In this document: positions 7,093-15,652 of the stretch, one piece after another | How the letters are laid out: each line of letters opens with the position of its first letter | How positions within the stretch are numbered: position 1 is the first letter of the stretch | Source: Oscillospiraceae bacterium | GTDB taxonomy: Bacteria > Bacillota > Clostridia > Oscillospirales > Ruminococcaceae | NCBI GenBank assembly: GCA_022788225.1 | Contig: JALEVO010000153.1 | Location: 1-41,134, forward strand | Length of the DNA: 41,134 bases | Direction: 5' to 3' | Made by a program: the position numbers and the translations under genes | Notes under the pieces: model-generated | Seen by the model: only the letters and a program-made list of their open reading frames with translations | Databases searched by the model: none | Told to the model about the DNA's origin: nothing

Positions 7093-8649
7093 TTAGCTTT
7101 TCTTTTCTTCGTGATACTCTTTTTCAGTATTTACATTCCATATATTGCTCTTGTCTTTTACGCCGCCTATGATATTCTTGACGGTTTCAAAGGCTGTAAC
7201 CATTGAATGGTCCATATTGTTGTAACGGTGCTGACCGTTTCTGCCGACGCAGAAGAGATTTTCAATGGTGTTGAGGTAATCGATAAGCTTGTCCATTTCA
7301 TCGTATGTATCGAAATATGCAGGATAGGCTTTCTTTACCTTTTCCATATGGGTATCGAGAACTTCATCACGGCTTGAAATAAGTCCGAGCTTTATCATTT
7401 CATCAACACCGAATTCAGAAAATTCCTCCTCTGTCATATTCCAGAATTCGTCACCCTCATTTACGAAGTATTCAAGTCCTATCCATACTGTATTCTCAAG
7501 ATCTTTGACAAGATACGGAGACCAGTTGTTATAAAGCTGGAATCTGCCTACCTTGACACGTCTGTCCTGAACGTATACCCAGCAATCCGGAACGATATTG
7601 CCGACTGTTTTCATATCAGTCTTGTTTTCAAGGTTAAGTTTCGGGATAAGAACGCCCAGTGTCATATAGTCACGATAAGGAAGCCCTGCCGCAATTCTTG
7701 CAGCGTCTTCCGGAACGTCATTCATTCCGGCTACAAGATCCCTTACAGGCATTGAGGAAATGACATAATCGCCGTTTAAAACTGTTTCATTTCCGTCTTT
7801 TAAATATGTAACGCCAGTCAGACGATTTCCGTCCTTATGGAGCTTTTTAACAGATGCATTCATTATTATTTTTCCGCCCAGCTTTTCAAATTCCAGAGCA
7901 GTTGTTTCCCAGAGCTGACCGGGACCAAACTTAGGATATTTGAATTCCTCGATAAGTGAAGTATTAACTTTGCGGTTCTTGACTTTGAAAAGCTTTCCGA
8001 AAAAGTCCTTGATAATGCCTACAATGGAAAGTCCTTTGGTACGCTGAGCGCCCCATGAAGCGTCGATTTCACTTGGGTGTCTGCCCCAGAGGTTTTCAGT
8101 ATAATATTCAAAAAACATTGAATAGAGCTTCTTTCCGAAGCAGTTTATGTAGAAGTTTTCAAGATTGGTTTCAGGACGCTTGTGGAATACAGAAGCGAGA
8201 TAGCTGAAACCCACCTTCATAGTTGTGAAGAAACCGAAATTTTTGATAGTTTCAGGCTTTAAGGATACCGGATAGTCATAAAACTTGTCATCAAAAAGGA
8301 TACGGGAAACACGATGTCTTGTAAGCATAACACGATCTGTGGATTCCGGATCAGGTCCGTTATCTGTCAGCGGAATGCTTCTGTCAAGAAGAATATCGTC
8401 AAAACTCGGCTTGCCCTGCATAGGGAGCATCTCATTCCACCATTGATTGACCTCCGGCATTTTGGAGAAGAAGCGGTGTCCGCCCATGTCCATGCGATTG
8501 CCCTTATATTTTACGGTCTTTGAAATACCGCCTATTTCACTGGTTTCCTCAAGTACGGTTACACTATACTTGTCCGGAGCCTGTTTCAAAAGTTCATAGG
8601 CGGCAGTCAGTCCGGCAGGACCTGCACCGATTATAATAACGTTTTCCAT
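7093..8649 (-). CDS. FAD-dependent oxidoreductase of the UDP-galactopyranose mutase/protoporphyrinogen oxidase-like group
   Basis: A 518-residue flavoprotein. The N-terminus [18 protein letters not shown] is a GxGxxG dinucleotide-binding motif with an acidic residue (E35) ending the second strand, followed by [11 protein letters not shown] and [11 protein letters not shown], typical of amine-oxidase-like FAD enzymes. The C-terminal [20 protein letters not shown] is the second FAD contact near the end. This subgroup often lies beside glycosyltransferases and is annotated as a UDP-galactopyranose mutase-like or NAD(P)-binding protein; the true reaction is not clear from sequence. It sits between the GtrA gene (12-base gap) and the GT-C-like gene. 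GGAGAAAC precedes the start. Confidence 0.8.
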   Translation of the reverse strand: MENVIIIGAGPAGLTAAYELLKQAPDKYSVTVLEETSEIGGISKTVKYKGNRMDMGGHRFFSKMPEVNQWWNEMLPMQGKPSFDDILLDRSIPLTDNGPDPESTDRVMLTRHRVSRILFDDKFYDYPVSLKPETIKNFGFFTTMKVGFSYLASVFHKRPETNLENFYINCFGKKLYSMFFEYYTENLWGRHPSEIDASWGAQRTKGLSIVGIIKDFFGKLFKVKNRKVNTSLIEEFKYPKFGPGQLWETTALEFEKLGGKIIMNASVKKLHKDGNRLTGVTYLKDGNETVLNGDYVISSMPVRDLVAGMNDVPEDAARIAAGLPYRDYMTLGVLIPKLNLENKTDMKTVGNIVPDCWVYVQDRRVKVGRFQLYNNWSPYLVKDLENTVWIGLEYFVNEGDEFWNMTEEEFSEFGVDEMIKLGLISSRDEVLDTHMEKVKKAYPAYFDTYDEMDKLIDYLNTIENLFCVGRNGQHRYNNMDHSMVTAFETVKNIIGGVKDKSNIWNVNTEKEYHEEKKS

Positions 8650-8661
8650 TTGTTTCTCCTT

Positions 8662-9123
8662 TTATTTAGAATACAGAATAATTTTTCTTGCGACATAATT
8701 ATATACAAGTACAATTAAAGCAACAACGATTTTAGCTATGTATCTGTTTATGCTGAAAACCCAGCTTGTGCAGACAAGCATCAGCAGTACATTGAGCACC
8801 CAGCCGATAACGCCGATTATGGTATAGCCCAGAAATTCCGTCCTGACTGAGCCGCACTTTGCGTCCTCTGTAAACACAAACTTTTTTGAAAGAAGAAAGT
8901 TTACAATCAGTCCGCAGATAAAACCGACAGTTGTTGCGGCGGCTGTAATAAAATCGCTTTTGCCCAGCAGCAGACAGGTGACAGAAAAAGCACCGTAATC
9001 AACAACAAAAGCTATTCCGCCGACAAAGCAGTAACGAAAAAATTTGATGAATCCGTTTTCGGTAGGTTCAAAAAACAGTGCCCTGAATTTCAGACCAAAC
9101 AGCAGCTGAAATAATTCCTTCAC
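8662..9123 (-). CDS. GtrA-family membrane protein
   Basis: A 153-residue protein with four membrane helices and the GtrA signature: FIKFFRYCFVGGIAFVVDYG at the first helix, a second helix with GFICGLIVNFLLSKKFVF, and a C-terminal helix ending in YNYVARKIILYSK. GtrA proteins are thought to help flip undecaprenyl-phosphate-linked sugars across the membrane for modification of wall polymers. Here it leads a three-gene minus-strand operon with a flavoprotein and a GT-C-like protein. The usual GtrB glycosyltransferase partner is not in the window. Start at 9123 follows GAAAGGCG. Confidence 0.9.
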   Translation of the reverse strand: MKELFQLLFGLKFRALFFEPTENGFIKFFRYCFVGGIAFVVDYGAFSVTCLLLGKSDFITAAATTVGFICGLIVNFLLSKKFVFTEDAKCGSVRTEFLGYTIIGVIGWVLNVLLMLVCTSWVFSINRYIAKIVVALIVLVYNYVARKIILYSK

Positions 9124-9164
9124 CCAATCACACGCCTTTCAAATAATATGCAAAACATATAATT

Positions 9165-9193
9165 ATTATATCAAAAATAGCATATAATTGCAA
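9165..9193 (-). promoter_or_regulatory. Promoter of the GtrA operon
   Basis: On the minus strand, TTGCAA (9188-9193), a 17-base spacer and a perfect TATAAT (9165-9170), about 40 bases before the GtrA start. Confidence 0.75.
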
Positions 9194-9348
9194 GCAAGCT
9201 GATAAATTTCCAGTTTTTTTAGTGATTTACAACAATTATTTACATGATTTTTTGTAGAAATAAGATAGCCGACGAGAAGTAACATATCAGCTAAAACTTC
9301 CGGAAAACAAATAAAAATATAAAATTCGTGCCAAATCCCGATTTATTG

Positions 9349-9377
9349 TTTACAATTTTTAAGCGGCATGATATAAT
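9349..9377 (+). promoter_or_regulatory. Promoter of the ComM/YifB gene
   Basis: TTTACA (9349-9354), a 17-base spacer and TATAAT (9372-9377) give a leader of about 60 bases. The stretch 9194-9348 between this and the divergent GtrA promoter is AT-rich with no other feature seen. Confidence 0.75.
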
Positions 9378-9446
9378 AAGTATAAGTGACGCTGTACTGT
9401 CAGCAGTTGTGTCAATACTGATAAAATCATACTCGGAGGACGCTGA

Positions 9447-10985
9447 ATGTTTGCAGAAATTAACAGCCTTGGTCTTTTCGGACTTAACGCTTTTAAGGTT
9501 GACGTTGAAATAGAAATAAGCAGGGGTATACCTGTTTTTGATATTGTGGGACTTCCGGATATAGTGGTAAAGGAAAGCCGTGAGCGTATAAAAGCGTCCA
9601 TGCGAAGCTGTGATTTTGAGTTTCCTGTGGCAAGGGTAATGGTCAATCTTGCTCCGGCAGGTACACGAAAAAGCGGTTCTGTTCACGATATGGCGATATT
9701 CATGGCTGTTATGAAAGCGGCTGGGTATATTGACGCAGAACTTGATGGTATGTGCTTTATCGGCGAACTTTCACTAAACGGCAGTCTGCGACCCATTGAC
9801 GGCGTTCTGCCTATGGTACTTCTTGCTAAGGAAGAGGGCATGAAAGCAGTTTTTGTGCCGGAAGAGAACGCCTTTGAAGCATCCGTTGCAGACGGTATTG
9901 AGATTTACGGCGTTTCCGACATAAAACAGCTTGTTGAACATTTCACAGGCAGACGTAAAATTCCTGTTTCGGAGCGTTTTATCCCCTCCCCTGACAAGAC
10001 GGAATATCAGCTTGACTTTGCCGACGTAAAAGGACAGAATACTGCAAAAGCGGCTCTGGAGATAGCCGCTGCAGGAGGACACAATGCACTGCTTATCGGA
10101 ACGCCGGGCAGCGGAAAGAGTATGCTTGCAAAGAGAATGCCGTCAATTCTGCCGGACATGACCTTTGAGGAGTCCATTGAAACTACCAAGATACACTCCA
10201 TTTCCGGAATGCTCGACCCGAAATCTCCCCTTGTTACAACAAGACCGTTCCGTTCCCCACACCACACAATTTCCTCTGCCGGACTTGCCGGAGGTGGTTC
10301 AGTTCCAAGACCGGGGGAAATTTCCATAGCACATAATGGCTTGCTGTTTTTAGACGAGCTTGCGGAATTTGACCGCAGAACTCTTGAAATTCTCCGTCAG
10401 CCGCTGGAGGACGGAAAAGTCACCATATCAAGGGCGGCAGGTACTGTTGTCTATCCGGCGTCGATTATGCTGATAGCGGCAATGAACCCGTGTCCATGCG
10501 GATATTACGGACACCCCAGCGGAAGATGCAGATGCAGTCACAAACAGGTTGCGGCGTATCTCTCAAAAATATCCGGTCCTATGCTTGACAGGTTTGATTT
10601 GCATATTGAAGTCGCACCGGTTGAATTCAACGACATTTCCTCCGACAAAAAGGAAGAGTCCTCAGCGGAAATCAGAAAGAGAGTTTCTGCGGCAAGGGAC
10701 ATTCAGAATGAGCGTTTTAAGGGTACGCACATAAACTGCAATGCAAAGATAACCCCCGACAAGCTGAACAGTTTCTGTCCTATGGACGATAATGCAAAAA
10801 CGTTTATCGGAAAAGCCTTCGACAGGCTGGGACTTTCCGCACGAGCCTATGACAGAATACTCAAAGTTGCGAGAACTATTGCCGATCTGAACGGCAGTGA
10901 AAAAATAGAAAAAGAACACATATCGGCCGCAATACAGTTTCGCAGTCTTGACAGAAAATACTGGAGCGGCGAAGAACAAAAGTAA
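9447..10985 (+). CDS. comM: YifB/ComM-family Mg-chelatase-like AAA+ ATPase
   Basis: A 512-residue protein of the usual length for YifB/ComM. The N-terminal S5/Lon-protease-like domain (about 20-165) lacks a clear Lon catalytic pair, as expected for the family. The AAA+ domain has Walker A GTPGSGKS (218-225), Walker B GLLFLDEL (298-305) and a cysteine cluster CPCG...CRC (C349, C351, C361, C363). In naturally competent bacteria ComM is a helicase that drives branch migration of incoming DNA during recombination; its role in Clostridia is less clear. GGAGG lies upstream of ATG 9447. The gene begins a plus-strand run that continues into rodA after 24 bases. Confidence 0.93.
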   Translation: MFAEINSLGLFGLNAFKVDVEIEISRGIPVFDIVGLPDIVVKESRERIKASMRSCDFEFPVARVMVNLAPAGTRKSGSVHDMAIFMAVMKAAGYIDAELDGMCFIGELSLNGSLRPIDGVLPMVLLAKEEGMKAVFVPEENAFEASVADGIEIYGVSDIKQLVEHFTGRRKIPVSERFIPSPDKTEYQLDFADVKGQNTAKAALEIAAAGGHNALLIGTPGSGKSMLAKRMPSILPDMTFEESIETTKIHSISGMLDPKSPLVTTRPFRSPHHTISSAGLAGGGSVPRPGEISIAHNGLLFLDELAEFDRRTLEILRQPLEDGKVTISRAAGTVVYPASIMLIAAMNPCPCGYYGHPSGRCRCSHKQVAAYLSKISGPMLDRFDLHIEVAPVEFNDISSDKKEESSAEIRKRVSAARDIQNERFKGTHINCNAKITPDKLNSFCPMDDNAKTFIGKAFDRLGLSARAYDRILKVARTIADLNGSEKIEKEHISAAIQFRSLDRKYWSGEEQK

Positions 10986-11009
10986 AAATAATGAAAGGCA
11001 GCAAAATTT

Positions 11010-12149
11010 ATGAAACCTATTGTAAAAAAGTTTTCGGAGTTTTTCAGACGGCTTGACAAAACCCTGCTTATCCTTGTTACCATCTGTTCAGTAATCAGCG
11101 TGATACTGCTCTATTCCCTCTATAAAAACGGCATAGGCGGACTGGACAAAAGCTACTATATAACACAGCTTATCTCAATGTTTCTGGGTATCGGGGCATG
11201 TCTTGTTGTGGCGTCCATAGATTACCACACTCTTTCAAGGCTGTGGTTTCTGTATGCGCCGATAGCCCTTGTTCTTGTCCTGCTTACTTTTACCGGACTG
11301 GGACTTCAGCGAGCCGGTGCGGACGACAGGGCATGGCTCAACCTCGGCTTTATGACCATGCAGCCGTCAGAGGTTCTGAAACTTGCATTTATTCTGACAT
11401 TTTCCTTTCACCTTTCAAAGGATGCTGAAAATATAAACCGTCCTCTTCACCTGCTGTTTATACTGCTCCACGGCGCAGTTCCTATCGGACTTATAGTATT
11501 GCAGGGCGACTACGGTACGGCTCTTATTTTCATTATGATGTTTGTGGTCATGCTGTTTTCAGCCGGGCTTTCCTTTAAATACATTATTGCGGCAATTGCA
11601 GTAACACCGCCCATTATCTACGTTCTGTGGAATTACGTTCTGCAGTCCCTCCACAAGAACCGTATTCTCGTCCTCATTCACCCGGGAACTGACCCTATGG
11701 GACTGGAATATCAGCAGAATCTGGGGCTTGCCTCTCTCGGTGCAGGCGGACTTTTCGGAAAGGGTCTTTTCAATAATAAGGACTATGTTGAAGTACCGGA
11801 AATACACAACGACTTTATTTTTGCGTATGTGGGACAGGCGTTCGGATTTATCGGCGCAATTGCGGTTATAATACTGCTGACGTACATATGCCTGAAAATA
11901 CTTTCCGACAGCCGAAGTACCATGGACAAGCAGGGAAAGCTTATCTGTCTTGGCACGTTTGCCATGATTTTCACCCACTGTTTTATGAATATCGGAATGG
12001 TACTGAAAGTTATGCCGGTTATCGGTATTCCGCTGCCGTTTTTCAGTGCCGGCGGTACTGCTCTTGTAAGTATGTATGTTGCCATTGGTCTGGTACTCAG
12101 CTGCGGTACTCACAATACTAAAAAATACAGAATGTTCTATGATGATTAA
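11010..12149 (+). CDS. rodA: RodA/FtsW-family (SEDS) peptidoglycan polymerase
   Basis: A 379-residue membrane protein with about ten helices and SEDS signatures: GADDRAWLNLGFMTMQPSEV, where active enzymes keep the W and PSE, then LQGDYGTALIF, an extracytoplasmic loop with EIHNDFIFAYVGQAFGF, and the family end motif IGIPLPFFSAGGTALVSMYV. SEDS proteins polymerise lipid II glycan chains with a class B PBP partner; the partner gene is not in the window. The overall pattern is closer to RodA (elongation) than FtsW, but I cannot exclude SpoVE- or FtsW-like use. It lies 24 bases after comM and nine bases before hydE. Confidence 0.88.
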   Translation: MKPIVKKFSEFFRRLDKTLLILVTICSVISVILLYSLYKNGIGGLDKSYYITQLISMFLGIGACLVVASIDYHTLSRLWFLYAPIALVLVLLTFTGLGLQRAGADDRAWLNLGFMTMQPSEVLKLAFILTFSFHLSKDAENINRPLHLLFILLHGAVPIGLIVLQGDYGTALIFIMMFVVMLFSAGLSFKYIIAAIAVTPPIIYVLWNYVLQSLHKNRILVLIHPGTDPMGLEYQQNLGLASLGAGGLFGKGLFNNKDYVEVPEIHNDFIFAYVGQAFGFIGAIAVIILLTYICLKILSDSRSTMDKQGKLICLGTFAMIFTHCFMNIGMVLKVMPVIGIPLPFFSAGGTALVSMYVAIGLVLSCGTHNTKKYRMFYDD

Positions 12150-12158
12150 GGATATACA

Positions 12159-13196
12159 ATGAATAATAAGGAATTAATTGAAAGAATAGCCGCCTCTCAT
12201 AATGCCACGGCGGAAGAACTTATTGCAGTAATGGAAAACGAGGAAAATGACGATTTTCTCTTTGAGTGTGCCGACCGCATAAGGCGTGAAATTTACGGAA
12301 CTGACGTCTACATCAGAGGGCTGATAGAGTTTACAAACTACTGCAAAAACAACTGCCTTTACTGTGGAATCCGGCGTGACAACAGGAATGTCGAGCGCTA
12401 CCGTCTGACGGAGGAAGAAATATATGAGTGCTGCGACGAGGGGTATGAACTCGGTTTCAGGACTTTTGTTATGCAGGGCGGTGAGGACAGTCATTATACT
12501 GACGAAATGCTCTGCCGGATTGTGAGCAATATAAAGAAAAAGTACCCCGACTGCGCTGTGACTCTTTCCCTTGGAGAGCGCTCGGAGGAAAGCTACAGAC
12601 GGCTTTATGAAAGCGGTGCGGACAGGTATCTTCTAAGGCATGAAACGGCGACAGCGGAGCATTATGCAAAACTGCACCCCGAAGAAATGTCCTTTGAAAA
12701 CAGAATGAAATGCCTTGAAACGCTGAAAAAAATTGGCTATCAGACGGGGGCAGGCTTTATGGTGGGTTCACCTTATCAAACAAGGGAAAATCTTGCCGCC
12801 GACCTGCTTTTCATAAAAAAGCTGAAACCGGAAATGGTAGGAATAGGACCTTTTATTCCCCACAAGGACACCCCTTTTAAGGACTGCGCACAGGGAACGC
12901 TCCGTGACACTCTTGTCATGGTAGCACTTACAAGACTTCTTCACCCTCATGCCCTTATACCGTCCACAACGGCGCTGGGTACTATCCACCCACAGGGGCG
13001 TGAGCTTGGACTTAAAGCCGGGGCAAACGTTGTAATGCCCAATCTCTCCCCTACTCGTTTCAGAAAGCTTTACGCACTTTACGACAACAAGATTTGTACC
13101 GGAGATGAATCGGCGCAGTGCAGAAAATGCCTTGAAGGACGTGTTTCCTCTGCCGGATATAAAATTGTTACAGACAGGGGGGATTTCCGTGCTTAA
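12159..13196 (+). CDS. hydE: HydE, radical SAM maturase of the [FeFe]-hydrogenase H-cluster
   Basis: A 345-residue radical SAM enzyme. The CX3CX2C motif is C62, C66, C69 in YCKNNCLYCG. HydE features follow: VMQGGED, RHETATAEHYAKLHP, GAGFMVGSPYQTRENL and the closing PNLSPT. A second cysteine set near the C-terminus, C313-x7-C321-x2-C324, matches the spacing of the accessory [4Fe-4S] site known in some HydE enzymes. HydE makes part of the dithiolate-bridged diiron H-cluster with HydG and HydF. Neither those genes nor a hydrogenase is in the window, so hydE sits apart, between rodA and tcdA. PylB-type enzymes are the nearest alternative but lack this combination. Confidence 0.93.
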   Translation: MNNKELIERIAASHNATAEELIAVMENEENDDFLFECADRIRREIYGTDVYIRGLIEFTNYCKNNCLYCGIRRDNRNVERYRLTEEEIYECCDEGYELGFRTFVMQGGEDSHYTDEMLCRIVSNIKKKYPDCAVTLSLGERSEESYRRLYESGADRYLLRHETATAEHYAKLHPEEMSFENRMKCLETLKKIGYQTGAGFMVGSPYQTRENLAADLLFIKKLKPEMVGIGPFIPHKDTPFKDCAQGTLRDTLVMVALTRLLHPHALIPSTTALGTIHPQGRELGLKAGANVVMPNLSPTRFRKLYALYDNKICTGDESAQCRKCLEGRVSSAGYKIVTDRGDFRA

Positions 13197-13893
13197 CGAG
13201 TTTTCAAGAACCGAACTTCTGCTTGGAGCAGAGGGAATGGAAAAGCTGAAAAATGCCCATGTTGCTGTTTTCGGTATCGGTGGAGTAGGCTCCTATATTG
13301 CCGAGGCGCTGGCAAGGTGCGGCGTGGGAAAGCTGACCTTGATTGACAATGATACAGTTGCGGTCACGAACTTAAACCGTCAGCTTATTGCACTGCATTC
13401 AACCATAGGCATGAAAAAGACCGAGACGGCAAAAGCCAGAATACTTGATATAAATCCTGCGGCGCAGGTCACGGCGCTTGACTGTTTTTACACTGGAACA
13501 GAAGTCGATTTAAGCGGATTTGACTACATTGCCGACGCCATTGACACAGTTTCCTCAAAGCTTGCGCTTATTGAAAATGCCTATAAGCTTGGAGTACCGG
13601 TGATTTCCTCAATGGGCACGGGCAACAAGCTTGACCCTACAAAGCTTACAGTGACGGATATTTACAAGACGGAAATGTGTCCTCTTGCCAAAGTCATGCG
13701 GTATGAACTGAAAAGGCGCAATGTAAAAAAACTTAAGGTGGTCTATTCCACCGAAAAACCCAGAGAGCACAAGGCGGAAAGCGAGGAAATCACGGCAAAG
13801 CGCAAGACTATCGGAAGTGTTTCCTTTGTGCCGTCTGTGGCAGGACTTATTATTGCGGGGGAGATTGTGAAAGATATTTGCGGAGTTTTTTAA
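13189..13893 (+). CDS. tcdA: TcdA/CsdL, tRNA threonylcarbamoyladenosine dehydratase (E1-like)
   Basis: A 234-residue ThiF/MoeB-superfamily enzyme. The nucleotide-binding motif is VFGIGGVGSYIAEALARCG (about residues 23-41), followed by LTLIDNDTVAVTNLNRQ with the family's D-N-R residues and a later SSMGTGNKLDPTK stretch. TcdA activates the carboxyl of t6A37 in tRNA with ATP to form the cyclic ct6A hydantoin. The start is set at GTG 13189, which follows AGGGGGGA and puts the family N-terminus FSRTELLLGAEGMEKL in the right place; a longer frame back to 13105 would run inside hydE. The gene overlaps hydE by eight bases, so they are translationally coupled. Confidence 0.9.
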   Translation: MLNEFSRTELLLGAEGMEKLKNAHVAVFGIGGVGSYIAEALARCGVGKLTLIDNDTVAVTNLNRQLIALHSTIGMKKTETAKARILDINPAAQVTALDCFYTGTEVDLSGFDYIADAIDTVSSKLALIENAYKLGVPVISSMGTGNKLDPTKLTVTDIYKTEMCPLAKVMRYELKRRNVKKLKVVYSTEKPREHKAESEEITAKRKTIGSVSFVPSVAGLIIAGEIVKDICGVF

Positions 13894-13900
13894 AAAACAG

Positions 13901-13929
13901 TTGCAATTTTCCCGAAAAAATGGCATAAT
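13901..13929 (+). promoter_or_regulatory. Promoter of guaA
   Basis: TTGCAA (13901-13906), a 17-base spacer and CATAAT (13924-13929). The short leader has a small hairpin CCGTCC/GGACGG (13948-13961) before the TAGGAGT ribosome binding site. No purine riboswitch fold was seen. Confidence 0.65.
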
Positions 13930-13982
13930 TATAGATAGTATATCACTCCGTCCGAGGACGGTTTAAATGTTAGGAGTTAAAA

Positions 13983-15530
13983 ATGGAACATCAGCTTTGT
14001 TTAATTTTGAATTTCGGCGGACAGTATAACCAGCTTATTGCAAGAAGAGTCCGTGAATGCGGTGTATACTGCGAAGTTAAACCATACAACAAGATAACAA
14101 TCGAGGAAATAAAAGCCCTTGCACCGTCCGGTATTATTTTCACAGGCGGTCCAAACAGCGTTTACGGAGAAAAGGCACCTACAGTTTCCAGAGAAATATT
14201 TGAACTTGGAATACCGGTGCTTGGTATCTGCTACGGTTCACAGCTTATGGCTCATGTACTGGGAGGAAAGGTTTCAACCTGTGTAACCAGTGAATACGGC
14301 AAAACAGAAACTACCTACGACAAAAGCTGTACCCTGTTTTCGTCAATAAAGGATATGCCGGAAAAAGCGATTTCATGGATGAGCCACACAGACTATATTT
14401 CCGAACTGCCGGAGGGATTCACAGCCGTTGCTCACACTGAACACTGTCCGGTGGCGGCTATGGAAAACAAGGAGAAAAAGCTTTACGCAGTGCAGTTCCA
14501 TCCGGAGGTAAACCACACGGAATACGGTCTGGGCATGATAGACAGTTTTCTGAAAAATGTCTGCGGCTGCACAGGCGACTGGACTATGGAAAACTATGCT
14601 GAAACAGCTATCCGTGATATCAGAAAAAAAGTCGGTGACGGAAAGGTTCTTCTGGCACTCTCTGGCGGTGTGGATTCATCTGTTCTTGCGGCACTTCTTT
14701 CAAAGGCAGTAGGCAGACAGCTGACCTGTATATTCGTTGACCACGGCTTTATGCGCAAAAACGAGGGTGACGAAGTTGAAGAGGCTTTCAGAGACTGGGA
14801 TATCAACTTTGTTAGAGTTAATGCTAAAGACAGATTCATGGAAAAGCTTAACGGTGTTTCCGATCCGGAGGCAAAGAGAAAGATAATCGGGGAAGAATTT
14901 ATCCGTGTATTCGAGGCTGAGGCTAAAAAGATAGGCAAGGTGGACTACTTTGCACAGGGTACGATTTACCCGGACGTAATTGAAAGCGGTGACGATGATG
15001 AGGCCGCAGTTATCAAGTCCCACCACAATGTAGGCGGACTGCCGGACTATGTTGACTTCAAGGAAATCATAGAGCCGCTGAGAATGCTTTTCAAGGACGA
15101 AACAAGAAAACTGGGTCAGGAACTGGGGCTTTCTGAAACTCTTGTATGGCGTCAGCCGTTCCCGGGACCTGGTCTGGCAATCAGAATTATCGGTGAGATA
15201 ACAAACGAAAAGCTTGAAATTCTTCAGGACGCTGACTGGATTTTCCGTGAGGAAATTGCAAAGGCTGGTCTTGACAGAAGTATTCACCAGTATTTTGCAG
15301 TACTGACAGATATGCGTTCTGTTGGCGTTATGGGCGATTTCAGAACCTACGACTACACCCTTGCCCTCAGAGGCGTTACTACAACTGACTTCATGACCGC
15401 TGACTTTGCAAGGATTCCTTATGAAGTTCTTGAAACCTGTTCGAGAAGAATTGTAAATGAAGTAAAGTCCATTAACCGAGTTGTGTATGATATCACTACT
15501 AAGCCCCCGGCAACTATTGAGTGGGAATAA
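13983..15530 (+). CDS. guaA: GMP synthase (glutamine-hydrolysing)
   Basis: A full-length 515-residue GuaA. The N-terminal class I glutamine amidotransferase has nucleophile C83 in [11 protein letters not shown] and the H173/E175 pair in VQFHPEV. The ATP-pyrophosphatase domain starts with the P-loop [10 protein letters not shown] (about 226-234), and the dimerisation domain ends in [11 protein letters not shown]. It converts XMP, ATP and glutamine to GMP in the last step of guanine nucleotide synthesis. TTAGGAGTT precedes ATG 13983. It has its own promoter and ends against a convergent signalling operon. Confidence 0.98.
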   Translation: MEHQLCLILNFGGQYNQLIARRVRECGVYCEVKPYNKITIEEIKALAPSGIIFTGGPNSVYGEKAPTVSREIFELGIPVLGICYGSQLMAHVLGGKVSTCVTSEYGKTETTYDKSCTLFSSIKDMPEKAISWMSHTDYISELPEGFTAVAHTEHCPVAAMENKEKKLYAVQFHPEVNHTEYGLGMIDSFLKNVCGCTGDWTMENYAETAIRDIRKKVGDGKVLLALSGGVDSSVLAALLSKAVGRQLTCIFVDHGFMRKNEGDEVEEAFRDWDINFVRVNAKDRFMEKLNGVSDPEAKRKIIGEEFIRVFEAEAKKIGKVDYFAQGTIYPDVIESGDDDEAAVIKSHHNVGGLPDYVDFKEIIEPLRMLFKDETRKLGQELGLSETLVWRQPFPGPGLAIRIIGEITNEKLEILQDADWIFREEIAKAGLDRSIHQYFAVLTDMRSVGVMGDFRTYDYTLALRGVTTTDFMTADFARIPYEVLETCSRRIVNEVKSINRVVYDITTKPPATIEWE

Positions 15531-15589
15531 TGTACAAGCCTGCTGAAACGGCGTAATACCGCACTTTTCTGCTTGTAATATTGCAAGCA

Positions 15590-15623
15590 AAGGCGACAGC
15601 CACTAATTGTGCGGTGTCGCCTT
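15590..15623. terminator. Hairpin between convergent guaA and kinase genes
   Basis: Perfect 9-bp arms AAGGCGACA/TGTCGCCTT (15590-15598, 15615-15623) with a 16-base loop; a second small stem GCTTG/CAAGC lies at 15571-15588. The following T run is short in both directions, so it may be a weak terminator for either strand. Confidence 0.55.
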
Positions 15624-15652
15624 AAAGATAAACTGAACGTATTTGCTCACTG

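Noticed and set aside
13894-13982. Purine riboswitch before guaA
   Set aside because: The leader is too short and holds only a 6-bp hairpin; no aptamer core is present.
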